DNA of 51,820 nucleotides from Hyphomicrobiales bacterium (GTDB taxonomy: Bacteria > Pseudomonadota > Alphaproteobacteria > Rhizobiales > Rhizobiaceae): NCBI GenBank assembly GCA_900470965.1, contig UCCS01000012.1, forward strand, positions 1-51,820. The letters run 5' to 3'. The notes below the pieces were generated by a model, which ran no database searches, was not told where the DNA came from, and saw only the letters and a list, made by a program, of their open reading frames with translations. Position 1 is the stretch's first letter. Each line of letters opens with the position of its first letter. Position numbers and translations under genes: made by a program. Below are positions 1 through 8,085 of the stretch, one piece after another.

Positions 1-500
1 AAATCCGGTTCCTTGCCGCCCCCGCCCCCACCGTCTGTGCGCAGGCGGCGCTCATTTTCCTTCACCGGACCGGTGTCGCCATCGATCGTCTTGGCAAAGG
101 GAATATCCGGCTTGGCCTTGAGCTCGTCGGTTTCACCGGGCATCCGCCGGGCCTCGATGACGGGCGCCGCCATCAGTTCGTCAGCCGGCTGCGGCTTTGT
201 TTCCGGCTCCACGACATTGACGACGGGTATGTCATGGCCGGAAAGCTGCCTTGTAGGTTGTTCGGTCGGCATCACGGTTTGCACGTCATCCACCTTCTCT
301 TCAGCGACAGCCTCGACTTCATGGGGATAGGAAGACACTTTGCGCGTCAGCTGGCGAAGATGGTCCACCGCATCGTCGATCGCCGAAACGCAGGCCTCCG
401 TCAGAAAATCCTGAGGATTTGCCGCCGTAGAGGACGGCTTTTCGCCACGCAGATCAAGCGCGCTGCTATTTGCAAAAATCTGTTTTGAAATCTGATTCAT
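1..500 (-). CDS. Unrecognised protein, N-terminal 166 aa (cut by left edge)
   Basis: The reading frame starts at an ATG at 500 and runs off the left end with no stop, so only the N-terminus is visible. It begins MNQISKQIFANSSALDLRGE and has no signal peptide. A short predicted helix (about residues 36-55, with CVSAIDDAVDHLRQLTRKV) is followed by a Pro/Glu/Val-rich low-complexity stretch and a Gly run (about residues 157-162). GGGAGAG lies just ahead of the start. It is 25 bp downstream of the 683-aa gene on the same strand, so the two are probably co-transcribed. I do not recognise the family. The true length and C-terminal domain are outside the window. Confidence 0.6.
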   Translation of the reverse strand, partial: MNQISKQIFANSSALDLRGEKPSSTAANPQDFLTEACVSAIDDAVDHLRQLTRKVSSYPHEVEAVAEEKVDDVQTVMPTEQPTRQLSGHDIPVVNVVEPETKPQPADELMAAPVIEARRMPGETDELKAKPDIPFAKTIDGDTGPVKENERRLRTDGGGGGGKEPD

Positions 501-525
501 CGCGGTCTCTCCCAAGATACGCAGG

Positions 526-2577
526 TCACGCGACCACGGCTTGCATTACATCTGAGGGGTGAGCGGAGGACCATGAAAGATCATGCCCGCCGTTGATGAT
601 GCCATCGCCGCTGTCCGCGCCTTGGGGGGCATCGTCATCGAGAAAGGCGATGACTTCATTGGCAAGCTTTTCGCCCGCCGTCTCGGGCTGGGTGGTGTCG
701 TGTTCTATGATACCACCCTGGATGAGAATGGCGTCGGAATAGAGCTGACCGGCAACATAGGTGGTGTTGCCGAAGCTGTCGTAGTCGACGATTTCAGCGA
801 TATTGGCGACGGTATTGCTGCCTGTATCGATCGTGATCACGGCGTCCTGGTTGTTCTTCAGAAGCTCGGCTGCAGCCTGGGTCACGTCGTCGGAATCTCC
901 GAGCACCGCGACCTGCTTGATGATCGTCATGTCGTAGAGATTGCCTGTGATGTAGAGAACATTCACGCCGACATAGCCCTGGAAATTGGAATCGGTGGAC
1001 AAGCCCTCGGGCATTGTCGGATCGCGCTCCTGGATCCCCTTCTCTGCCTCGTGCATATAGTCGGGCATGGTCTCGAAGCGGTCGTTGGTTCCAACATTGT
1101 GGATCGCCGCAAGATTCCAGATGAGATTGTTGCCGGACTGGATGGTGGCACCGCCGTCTACACCGTCTTCGGCGCGCGCCCAGTCGTTGTCGTAGAGAAG
1201 CGAAATCTGCGTGATGCTGTTGATATCGTAGACATTTCCGCCGACGATCACCAGGTCGTACTGCAGGCCCATTTGGAAGAAGGACGAGAAATTCAGCGTC
1301 GTATTTCCGCCCGTCAGAACCGTCGCTTCCGACCCACTCGTCGTGACGGTCATGGTGTCGTTGTCGGTCACGAAATGATACTGTTCGATCCAGCTCACGA
1401 AGGAGACGTCGCCCTCGATGACGCTGACACGCCAGGCCATCGGAAAGATGGGGTCGCCATGTACATCCACCGTTGTCTGCGGCTGTGTTGACTGGAACGT
1501 GTCCCGTTCGAAGCTTGCAATATTGTAGGCGGTGACGCCGGTTGCATCGGCTGAGGAATGGAAGACCGAGGCGATGCTGTCATTGTCGCTGTAGACATAG
1601 ACCTGGGTGATCGCATCGACCTGATGGTAGTCGCCCATGACGGCCGTCACGGAAGAGATCACTGCGGTATTGACGACGGAGGCAATGTTGGCGACGAGGT
1701 TTGCGCCCGCAGTGACCTCCAGGCTGTTTCCAGCCGGGTCATGCTGTTCGACGGATGTCTGGGTTTCGTCCGGTTCCTCAGGCAGTTTGGCGAGCCCCCG
1801 GTCCGGCAGCAGGTCGTCGAGCGCCGGAATTCCGGAAACGTGCTTGCCGTTCATATAAGGTCCGGTGATCTCGTCACCCGCCAGCACGAAATCATGTGCC
1901 TGATCGTTTGGATTGTCTGCCGGCGGCTCGCCCGTTCCGATCGATGTCTGGCCGGAATCCCTTACTCCCTGGATGTAGGTTTCCATATCCCCGGCGATCT
2001 GCTTGACCCCCTCCAGGGTGTCGGTCCGATGCAGGTCGGAAAAGGGAGAGAAAATCTCGGCCTTGGCGCTGAATTCAGCCAGTTTCTCAACGACGAAACT
2101 CGTATCGCGCGGGGCATGATTGCCACCAGTCATATCGAGATAATCGTCGTCGTAGAGAATGTTGACCTGTGTGGTGAAGCGGATCACCGAGCCGGGGCCG
2201 TCGAAAACCTGCAGCTCTTCTTCGGTTTCGATATCGATGTCCTGTGGGCTGCCGAACCGGGGCAGCGACGACACATCGCGGTGGGCAATCTCGGAGAGCT
2301 TTTCGATGCTTTCCTCAAAGGGGCGGCCGAAGCGGCGTGCGCCCCCATAAGCGATCTCATAGCTGACGCTTCTGTAGTTGACATCAGGATCGTAGTCCTG
2401 GAGCGCGAGATCGGAGGCGAAGGTGGGCGTATTGGCGACCAGATCGTCAAGCGCCGGATTATTTTCGGCAGGGCCTGTACCCTCCGTCAGCCCCGCACGC
2501 AGCCTCATCTCATCGGTCGTCGTTTCGAATATGCCGATGAAATGGGCGATGATTTCTGAGAATTTCTCGATTTGCAT
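526..2577 (-). CDS. Unrecognised repeat protein with Q-x6-D-x-D motifs, possible secreted/surface protein
   Basis: The protein has 683 aa. The start ATG is preceded by GGGAGG at 8 nt. There is no signal peptide or membrane segment. The sequence is acidic and rich in Asp, Asn, Thr and Val. A short motif recurs: TQVNILYDDD (136-145), TQVYVYSDND (324-333), EQYHFVTDND (398-407), TQISLLYDND (456-465), KQVAVLGDSD (554-563) and a weaker IQGGIIEHD (619-627). Between them lie blocks of the type G-x-N-x-(L/V)-x-N-(I/F/L)-A at about 291-299, 424-432, 482-490 and 586-594, often followed by a G-(N/Q)-(V/L)-Y-D step. The alternating beta-like pattern with acidic turns suggests a repetitive beta structure, perhaps binding divalent cations. 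This is inference. The classical RTX nonapeptide GGxGxD is not present. It shares a GAN-x-L-x-N segment with the upstream 336-aa protein. Function unknown; a type I secretion substrate or adhesin is possible. Confidence 0.75.
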   Translation of the reverse strand: MQIEKFSEIIAHFIGIFETTTDEMRLRAGLTEGTGPAENNPALDDLVANTPTFASDLALQDYDPDVNYRSVSYEIAYGGARRFGRPFEESIEKLSEIAHRDVSSLPRFGSPQDIDIETEEELQVFDGPGSVIRFTTQVNILYDDDYLDMTGGNHAPRDTSFVVEKLAEFSAKAEIFSPFSDLHRTDTLEGVKQIAGDMETYIQGVRDSGQTSIGTGEPPADNPNDQAHDFVLAGDEITGPYMNGKHVSGIPALDDLLPDRGLAKLPEEPDETQTSVEQHDPAGNSLEVTAGANLVANIASVVNTAVISSVTAVMGDYHQVDAITQVYVYSDNDSIASVFHSSADATGVTAYNIASFERDTFQSTQPQTTVDVHGDPIFPMAWRVSVIEGDVSFVSWIEQYHFVTDNDTMTVTTSGSEATVLTGGNTTLNFSSFFQMGLQYDLVIVGGNVYDINSITQISLLYDNDWARAEDGVDGGATIQSGNNLIWNLAAIHNVGTNDRFETMPDYMHEAEKGIQERDPTMPEGLSTDSNFQGYVGVNVLYITGNLYDMTIIKQVAVLGDSDDVTQAAAELLKNNQDAVITIDTGSNTVANIAEIVDYDSFGNTTYVAGQLYSDAILIQGGIIEHDTTQPETAGEKLANEVIAFLDDDAPQGADSGDGIINGGHDLSWSSAHPSDVMQAVVA

Positions 2578-2670
2578 TGCCTTGGCCTCCCTTATCGAAG
2601 AGACGACCGGCCATGCGACATCCTTCTGCGGGAGCCGCGCTGTTCGTCAATTCGCACGCAAGCATTCAAA

Positions 2671-2694
2671 CTGCACCGGCCGAAGCCGGTGCAG
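2671..2694 (-). promoter_or_regulatory. Strong intercistronic hairpin with TTCG loop
   Basis: CTGCACCGGC and GCCGGTGCAG pair perfectly over 10 bp around a 4-nt loop. Read on the minus strand the loop is TTCG closed by C-G, the very stable tetraloop type. It lies between the 336-aa gene (stop 2714) and the 683-aa gene (start 2577). Only a short T-containing stretch (TTTGAA) follows, so it may act as a partial terminator or as an RNA stability/processing element. Confidence 0.6.
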
Positions 2695-2713
2695 CCCTTT
2701 CTTGTCTTGGAGG

Positions 2714-3724
2714 TTAGTGCCCACTTGTATCTTCGCCGACATCGGAAGCATGTGAGTTGCCGCCGATGACACTGGAGTCCACAGCGTTGCTGAGCATGTT
2801 CGCGCCCTGAACGAGCTCCATATGGAAGCCCGAATTGGCAAGAATTGCCGAAGCATCTGCCGTCGAAGTGCCTGTGACGTCGTCACCTGCCTTGAGATCC
2901 CAGCCCTTGCTGTCCATATCCATGCCGTCAGCACCGTGCGCTGTGCCGGCATTCGCACTCAGGTGGTTCTGAGCGCCGCCGTTCTCCATCGTGATGTTCC
3001 AGGCCTGATCCTGGTCTGCGAGATGGTTTGCCTGGACAGTGCTGAAGACTGAGTCGGCGCCTTCGCCGGACAGTGAACCGTTGAGGATATTGTCGATATT
3101 GAGGGTGAAGGAGAAGTCATCCCCGATGTCGAAGGTGAGGTCGTGGCCGGCTACGCCGAGGTTCCCGAAGTCCTTGACATCATCAATGACGGCGAAGTCC
3201 GTGTCCGTCTTGTTGAAGCTGTCGCTGGTATTGTGGCTGTTGGTGGTCGTCTTGGTATCGGTATCCGTAATCGTCTTGATGTCGGTGTCGATATCCGTGT
3301 CCGTCTTGGTGGTCGTGTCGTTATCGGTGATCGTCTTGATGTCAACGTCGTCGTCGCTGTACGACTTGGCGTCATAGCTCCAGTCGTAGTCCGACTTCGT
3401 GGTGGTCGTCGTGTCGTTATCGTTGATGGTGGTCGTCTTGGTGTTCGTGTCGTCGTCCGACTTGTAGCTCCAGTCGTAGTCGTTGTCGCGGTTGTCGCCG
3501 TTGTCGGTCTTCACATCGAGATCGACATTGGCCTTGACGTCAACGTCGGTGCTGTTGTCGGTGTTGTTGCGATTGTCACCATTGGCGATGCCGCCGACGT
3601 AACCTGTGGAATCATCATCGATTTCGGTTGAATTGATAGCGCTGGAAAGGCCATCGGCCAGGGCGCCCACCTTGACGGTGTCGTCGTCTGAGCCCTGCGG
3701 ACCGGGCTTCGGATCATAAGGCAT
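2714..3724 (-). CDS. Unrecognised Asp/Asn/Thr-rich low-complexity protein
   Basis: The protein has 336 aa. The start ATG follows a strong GGAGG at about 6 nt. There is no signal peptide. Residues 50-176 are a low-complexity tract dominated by D, N, T and K, with internal repeats: DYDWSY at 82-87 and 112-117, and DIKTITD-x-DT at 128-137 and 148-157. Residues 178-336 look more folded (a motif FDIGDDFSFTLNIDNIL at 198-214) and end with a segment QGANMLSNAVDSSVIGG (306-322). That segment resembles GANLVANIASVV in the 683-aa protein encoded just downstream. High acidity and lack of Cys fit a secreted or surface protein exported without a Sec signal, but no transporter gene is visible here. Family not recognised. 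Confidence 0.7.
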   Translation of the reverse strand: MPYDPKPGPQGSDDDTVKVGALADGLSSAINSTEIDDDSTGYVGGIANGDNRNNTDNSTDVDVKANVDLDVKTDNGDNRDNDYDWSYKSDDDTNTKTTTINDNDTTTTTKSDYDWSYDAKSYSDDDVDIKTITDNDTTTKTDTDIDTDIKTITDTDTKTTTNSHNTSDSFNKTDTDFAVIDDVKDFGNLGVAGHDLTFDIGDDFSFTLNIDNILNGSLSGEGADSVFSTVQANHLADQDQAWNITMENGGAQNHLSANAGTAHGADGMDMDSKGWDLKAGDDVTGTSTADASAILANSGFHMELVQGANMLSNAVDSSVIGGNSHASDVGEDTSGH

Positions 3725-4596
3725 TACGTTTCCTCCAGAAAAAAACTGGAGCAGCTTTCGAAGTCCCTCTCATCTCAAATGGGATCTTTGCTCGCGCTTG
3801 CTCCAATGCGTTAACATCGGCAGATGGACTCGATACCTTTTCACCTGCAGCTTCATCGCGATTTGTTGGCCAAATTCTGTATTGGGATTGTGCCTATTCA
3901 GTACAAAGACGCACAAATCCGGTCCCGGACTCGATATGAGCGCGAGCAAGGCAGTCGAACTTCTTTTTGAGTTCCCTCGAAAGAAGACCAAGTATCAAAA
4001 ACACATGCTGATACTTGATTTTCACGTCGCCACTTTGGCAACCGTTGCAGATTGATGGAAAAAAATGGGTCCCGATAGATATCAATTCGGGCTAAGGCAT
4101 CTGAAGTCCGGTTCAATACTCCAGCTAAGCCAATACCGGATCGCGGGCTCGGAGAAGGCTGTGTGCGAATTCGGGACGGCGCCCCATACCTCGGAATCCG
4201 GAAGGTTCGACTGATTGCGGTATCGCGAAGTTAAGCTCGAAAGGTTCTCCGTCTTATTTTGAAATATCGTCTGCCCATTACCGCTTTGCTTTTGTATGTC
4301 TCGAACTAATACATGCTGCGTTATACCGTGATCTAGTTGAAATACCGCCCGCTAGTATGTTTCTTGTCGGAAATGCAACCATAAAGTGGCAAAAAATAAA
4401 TATAACTTCGTGACAACTAACCCATTTGGGCCATTTCTTTCCTTTGAAATCCATATTACCATAATTAAGAAATGCCTAAAAGATAAGGCGGCCACATGCC
4501 TAGGGGCAATGTTCGTCGGCATGTAATACCCGCCATCGCGCCAATGGGAGTAGAAGCTCCTTGTTTGAGTATAGTGTAGCGCTAGGGGAGGCGTAT
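3725..4596. other. 872-bp gap, A+T-richer than its surroundings, no convincing gene
   Basis: The region separates the divergent 336-aa gene and the LuxR-type regulator and must hold both promoters. Base composition is visibly A+T-richer than the flanking genes, particularly 4220-4480. Short open frames on both strands (for example 3798-4055 plus and 3894-4116 minus) lack ribosome binding sites, Rhizobium-like codon use and recognisable sequence, so I do not call them. An inverted repeat TGGAGCA (3747-3753) / TGCTCCA (3799-3805) lies in the presumed leader of the 336-aa gene. I could not assign promoter hexamers with confidence. Confidence 0.5.
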
Positions 4597-5379
4597 ATGT
4601 TCATGGTTGGGTCGGAAGTAGGAGATTCGGATCAGGCAAGAAGACTGGGTCCGAATGGAGAAACAGTCCTGGTAATCGCCAAGGCGGACTTGTTCTCCGA
4701 GTGCATGGTTGAGGCACTGGCAAAGAAATTCCCGAATTTTGATGTCGTAAGCGTATCGAGCGCGCAGTCCATATCCGAGAAGGATATTCACGACATGCGG
4801 CTTGTCCTGTTCTATCATGTCGCCGGCGCCGAGTTGCACGATGCGCTGCAGGTCGTTCGTGAAAACCGTCCGGACGCATCCATCGGCCTTGTCGTCGAAG
4901 CTATCGATATGATGGAGCCCTATATCAGCCGTCTTGTCGAGGCGCGTGTCGTCGATGGCGTCCTGCCGCTCAATCTGCGTCTGGATGTCTTCATGGCGGC
5001 AATCGATCTGCTGATGAAGGGCGGCGAACATTTTCCATCCGCGCTTCTGGGTCGTCTGTCCAACCGGGCAACGGCGCAGCTCGAGCCCTCGCTGTACCAG
5101 ACGAAGTCCGTCGACGCAGCGCGCGCCAACGCGCTGAAGCTTCGCCGCAATAGCATGGCGGCTCTGACCACGCGCGAGGTACAGATTCTCGACCTCATCT
5201 GTAAGGGCACGCAGAACAAGATCATCGCCGACAAACTTCACCTGTCCGAAAACACGGTGAAGGTTCACGTCCGCAATATCTATAAGAAGATGAATGTGAG
5301 AAATCGCACTGAAGCGGCCTCACGTTTCTTCAACGATACGTCGGACAGTGGCGATCTCTCTGGCAGATGGCCGCACTAG
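4597..5379 (+). CDS. LuxR/NarL-type transcriptional regulator with degenerate receiver domain
   Basis: The C-terminal LuxR-type helix-turn-helix (about residues 190-245) is clear: LTTREVQILDLICKG followed by NKIIADKLHLSENTVKVHV and RNIYKKMNVRNRTEA. The N-terminal part (24-141) has receiver-like alternation (ETVLVIAKADLF, MRLVLFYHV, ASIGLVVEA, VDGVLPLNL). The strand that normally ends in the phosphorylated Asp reads LVLFYH, and the usual Lys near VLP is replaced, so it is probably not a phosphorelay receiver. An upstream in-frame TTG (4561) exists. I prefer the ATG at 4597 because GGGGAG sits 6 nt before it, giving 260 aa. It lies between the divergent repeat-protein genes and the polysaccharide operon; either could be its target. 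No partner kinase is seen. Confidence 0.85.
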   Translation: MFMVGSEVGDSDQARRLGPNGETVLVIAKADLFSECMVEALAKKFPNFDVVSVSSAQSISEKDIHDMRLVLFYHVAGAELHDALQVVRENRPDASIGLVVEAIDMMEPYISRLVEARVVDGVLPLNLRLDVFMAAIDLLMKGGEHFPSALLGRLSNRATAQLEPSLYQTKSVDAARANALKLRRNSMAALTTREVQILDLICKGTQNKIIADKLHLSENTVKVHVRNIYKKMNVRNRTEAASRFFNDTSDSGDLSGRWPH

Positions 5380-5383
5380 GCCA

Positions 5384-5704
5384 TCAATCCATCCGGGACG
5401 AGCGGGCAAAGCAGTGTGATTTCTGGCCGAAACCGCTCGGCGAACAGATGTAAGGCGCGGAACCGGGATAGACCGCGGCGCTCACTTTAGCCGAAGCGGT
5501 CTTCGGTTCGGCAGCATAGGCGAAGTCCTTCGCGGCATGTGGCACGCTTGCCACAACGACATTCTTCTCCGTGCTTCCCACGATCGCGGTATCGACGACC
5601 GCACATGAGATCGGTCCGATGGCCGAGAGAACGATCGTCGCAGCCAAAGCTAGAGAGCTGAAGCTGCATGGCGCTCTGCCATGCATGCGATCGTGAGTCG
5701 TCAT
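5384..5704 (-). CDS. Small exported protein of unknown function (106 aa)
   Basis: The ATG at 5704 has GAGAGGG 7 nt upstream, better than the extended frame that opens at 5767. Residues 1-36 form a Sec-type signal: a positively charged start then a hydrophobic core (SLALAATIVLSAIGPISCA). The mature part is short and Ala/Val-rich and ends with a two-Cys segment, C87-SPSGFGQ-...-C98, then a basic tail. Small exported proteins with such a terminal Cys pair occur in rhizobia, but I know no function. It is convergent with the LuxR-type gene with only 4 bp between the stop codons. The signal-peptide CDS is well supported; its role is not. Confidence 0.6.
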   Translation of the reverse strand: MTTHDRMHGRAPCSFSSLALAATIVLSAIGPISCAVVDTAIVGSTEKNVVVASVPHAAKDFAYAAEPKTASAKVSAAVYPGSAPYICSPSGFGQKSHCFARSSRMD

Positions 5705-6047
5705 TAAAAAACCCTCTCTATCATCAGGGCAATAGCGACGCGCCCTCGCACACCAATGGCTGGCCACTCCTTATATTGGCTTCATTGACTGAAGCTGGAG
5801 CGGCCGGACAGAAAGCATGGCACCATAGTCATTGAGAGGGATTAATCAAGCAAATTCCGAAGTTTAATACTATAGCTATTTAGAATTGCTCCCGTGTTTT
5901 GAAGTTGACCTTCACTGATATCCTCTTATCATTTTGAGCATAGGTACAATTATCCGAAGAATAACCGAGTCGGTTATTTCATAGATACCACTTCGCGTTG
6001 AAGTTATCGAGGCGGATCAAGAGGGAGCCTAAAGTATAGAAGGGTCT
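5705..6047. other. Promoter region between small exported protein and polysaccharide operon
   Basis: These 343 bp separate divergent genes and hold no convincing gene. The region is A+T-rich from about 5840 to 6000, fitting a regulated promoter for the downstream operon. The most notable element is the inverted repeat at 5960-5978, listed separately. A TTGACC hexamer (about 5908) has only a poor partner 17 bp downstream, so the promoter position is uncertain. Confidence 0.5.
5960..5978. promoter_or_regulatory. Perfect 9-bp inverted repeat, candidate operator of the polysaccharide operon
   Basis: AATAACCGA-G-TCGGTTATT is a perfect palindrome around a single central base, starting 88 bp before the ATG of the UDP-xylose synthase gene. 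Its position between the divergent genes and its length suit a dimeric DNA-binding protein. It has no T tract and is A+T-rich, so it is unlikely to be a terminator. Which regulator binds is unknown; the LuxR-type protein at 4597-5379 is the nearest candidate. Confidence 0.5.
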
Positions 6048-7100
6048 ATGAAGACCACACGACATGGGAAGGAATTTGTAGTGCGTAGTATTCCCACCGA
6101 AGGATATTCAGGATCTGCATTCGCATCGCCACGCCAGCAGTCAAAAACCGTGCTGGTCAACGGAGGCGCCGGTTTCCTGGGTTCCCATCTTTGCGAGCGA
6201 CTTCTCGAGCGCGGCCATCAGGTCATCTGTCTCGACAATTTCTACACCGGCCGCCACGTCAATATCGAGCATCTGCTGCAGAATGCCCGTTTTCGGCTTT
6301 TGGAACATGACGTGCGCCAGCCCTATGACGTCGAGGCTTCCGTCATCTTCAACTTTGCTTCGCCAGCCTCGCCGCCGGACTATCAGCGTGATCCCGTCGG
6401 CACCTTGCTGACCAATGTGCTTGGAGCCGTCAATACGCTCGATGCAGCCCGCCGCAGCGGCGCAACGGTCGTCCAATCCTCGACTTCGGAAGTCTATGGG
6501 GATCCGCACGAGAATCCGCAGCGCGAAACCTATTTCGGCAATGTCAACCCGATCGGTCCGCGCGGCTGCTACGACGAGGGCAAGCGGTCAGCCGAAACCC
6601 TGTTCTTCGATTATCACCGCAAGTATGGCGTCGATATCAAGGTTGGCCGGATCTTCAATACCTATGGCCCGCGTATGCGCCTTGATGATGGACGCGTCGT
6701 ATCCAATTTCATCGTCCAGGCGCTCTCCAACACCGACATAACGATCTACGGGGATGGCCGGCAGACCCGCTCCTTCTGCTATGTCGACGATCTCGTCGCT
6801 GGTTTCCTGCGTTTCGCCGATGCCGGCGAACACTGCGTCGGTCCGATCAATCTCGGCAATCCGGCGGAGATCACTGTGCGGGATCTGGCCGAAATCGTCC
6901 TTGATCTGACCAATTCGCGCTCGCGCATCATTTACCTGCCGGCCGTGGCAGACGATCCGCAGCAGCGCCGTCCGGATATTTCCAGAGCCAGAGAAGAGTT
7001 GAACTGGTGGCCGACGACGGAGCTGAAGACCGGGCTGAAGCGTACGATAGCCTATTTCGATGCGCTGCTTGCCTGCAAGGAAGTGGTGGAGGCCGTATGA
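6048..7100 (+). CDS. uxs: UDP-glucuronate decarboxylase (UDP-xylose synthase)
   Basis: An extended-SDR enzyme of 350 aa expected to convert UDP-glucuronate to UDP-xylose in the cytoplasm. It has the NAD-binding [10 protein letters not shown] (38-47), then [18 protein letters not shown] (103-120), STSEVYGDP (145-153), [18 protein letters not shown] (167-184, with catalytic Y175-x3-K179) and IFNTYGPRM followed by DGRVVSNFI. The [15 protein letters not shown] and [10 protein letters not shown] motifs are the usual signature of UXS rather than of other epimerases. An N-terminal extension of about 30 residues precedes the fold. It is the first gene of a plus-strand operon, 1 bp before the 4-epimerase gene. 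The same pair is known in Sinorhizobium meliloti as uxs-uxe, feeding pentose units into an exopolysaccharide. Confidence 0.9.
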   Translation: MKTTRHGKEFVVRSIPTEGYSGSAFASPRQQSKTVLVNGGAGFLGSHLCERLLERGHQVICLDNFYTGRHVNIEHLLQNARFRLLEHDVRQPYDVEASVIFNFASPASPPDYQRDPVGTLLTNVLGAVNTLDAARRSGATVVQSSTSEVYGDPHENPQRETYFGNVNPIGPRGCYDEGKRSAETLFFDYHRKYGVDIKVGRIFNTYGPRMRLDDGRVVSNFIVQALSNTDITIYGDGRQTRSFCYVDDLVAGFLRFADAGEHCVGPINLGNPAEITVRDLAEIVLDLTNSRSRIIYLPAVADDPQQRRPDISRAREELNWWPTTELKTGLKRTIAYFDALLACKEVVEAV

Positions 7101-7101
7101 G

Positions 7102-8085
7102 ATGCCACGCTACATCCTGGTTACGGGTGGCGCCGGCTTCATCGGCAGCCACATCTGCAAGGCGCTTGCGCGTGCCGGAATGGTTCCGGTCACCTATGAC
7201 AATCTTTCCACCGGACATATCGACAGCGTCCGGTGGGGCCCGCTGATCCAGGCGGATATCGCCGATGGCGCAAGGTTGCGGCATGTCATGGCCGAGTATT
7301 CGCCGGATTGTGTCATCCATTGCGGTGCCAACGCCTATGTCGGTGAATCCGTCGAAAAGCCGAGCATCTATTATCGCAACAATGTCATCGGCAGCCTGTC
7401 GCTGCTGGACGCCTGTCTCGATTGCGGTATCGACAGGATCGTCTTTTCCAGCAGCTGCGCGACCTACGGCATTCCCGAGATGCTGCCGATCGGCGAGAAA
7501 ACGCCGCAACAGCCGGTCAATCCTTATGGCAGAACCAAACTGATCTTCGAAATGGCACTGGAGGATTATGCGGCCGCCTATGGTATCCGCTTCGCCGCAC
7601 TCCGTTACTTCAACGCGGCCGGCGCCGATCCGGAAGGCCAGCTTGCCGAGCGGCACTATCCCGAAACCCATCTGATCCCGCGCGCTCTTCTCGCCGCAAG
7701 CGGCCGGATCGAGAGCCTCGACATTTTCGGCACCGATTATTCGACGGATGACGGCACCTGCGTCAGGGATTACATCCATGTCAGCGATCTTGCCCAGGCG
7801 CATCTCGCCGCGGTTCGTCACCTTCTGGTCGGCGGCAATTCCTTGAGCCTCAATCTGGGTTCCGGCCGCGGCACGTCGGTCGGCGAGATCCTTAATGCCG
7901 TCAAACGAAAGACCGGCCACAGGGTGCCGATCCGTTGTCAGCCGCGCCGCGCTGGCGATCCGCCTGTGCTTTTCGCCGATACGAAAAGGGCTCGCCTGGA
8001 GCTCGACTTCATGCCGACGCTTTCGGATATCGATACGATCATCCGCACGGCTGGCCCGACCTTCGGACTGGAGGTGATCGCATGA
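7102..8085 (+). CDS. uxe: UDP-xylose / UDP-glucose 4-epimerase (GalE family)
   Basis: GalE-type SDR of 327 aa. The Rossmann motif VTGGAGFIGSH lies at 7-17, the Ser/Thr cluster SSSCATYG at 116-123, catalytic Y142-x3-K146 in NPYGRTK, and the GalE motif LRYFNAAGADPEG follows. The start at 7102 is chosen because the protein then begins MPRYILVTGG, as family members do, and GGAGG lies 9 nt upstream; the frame is open further upstream. Next to uxs the likely reaction is UDP-xylose to UDP-arabinose. GalE-family sequences alone cannot exclude UDP-glucose/UDP-galactose activity. It overlaps the next gene by ATGA (4 bp), so translation is probably coupled. Confidence 0.85.
   Translation: MPRYILVTGGAGFIGSHICKALARAGMVPVTYDNLSTGHIDSVRWGPLIQADIADGARLRHVMAEYSPDCVIHCGANAYVGESVEKPSIYYRNNVIGSLSLLDACLDCGIDRIVFSSSCATYGIPEMLPIGEKTPQQPVNPYGRTKLIFEMALEDYAAAYGIRFAALRYFNAAGADPEGQLAERHYPETHLIPRALLAASGRIESLDIFGTDYSTDDGTCVRDYIHVSDLAQAHLAAVRHLLVGGNSLSLNLGSGRGTSVGEILNAVKRKTGHRVPIRCQPRRAGDPPVLFADTKRARLELDFMPTLSDIDTIIRTAGPTFGLEVIA

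Noticed and set aside
583..1491. Long plus-strand open frames opposite the 683-aa gene (also 1558-2559)
   Set aside because: They are the antisense shadow of a repetitive acidic gene. They have no ribosome binding site and no family-like sequence, and the minus-strand gene has a good start and repeats.
3151..3480. CRISPR-like or short tandem repeat array in the 336-aa gene region
   Set aside because: The repeats are irregular, in frame and explained by D/N/T-rich protein repeats; no constant repeat with unique spacers.
3143..3631. Plus-strand Val/Asp-rich frame opposite the 336-aa protein
   Set aside because: Produced by reading D/N/T repeat codons on the other strand; composition is artefactual.
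3798..4116. Short frames in the A+T-rich gap
   Set aside because: No ribosome binding sites, no recognisable domains, codon use unlike neighbours.
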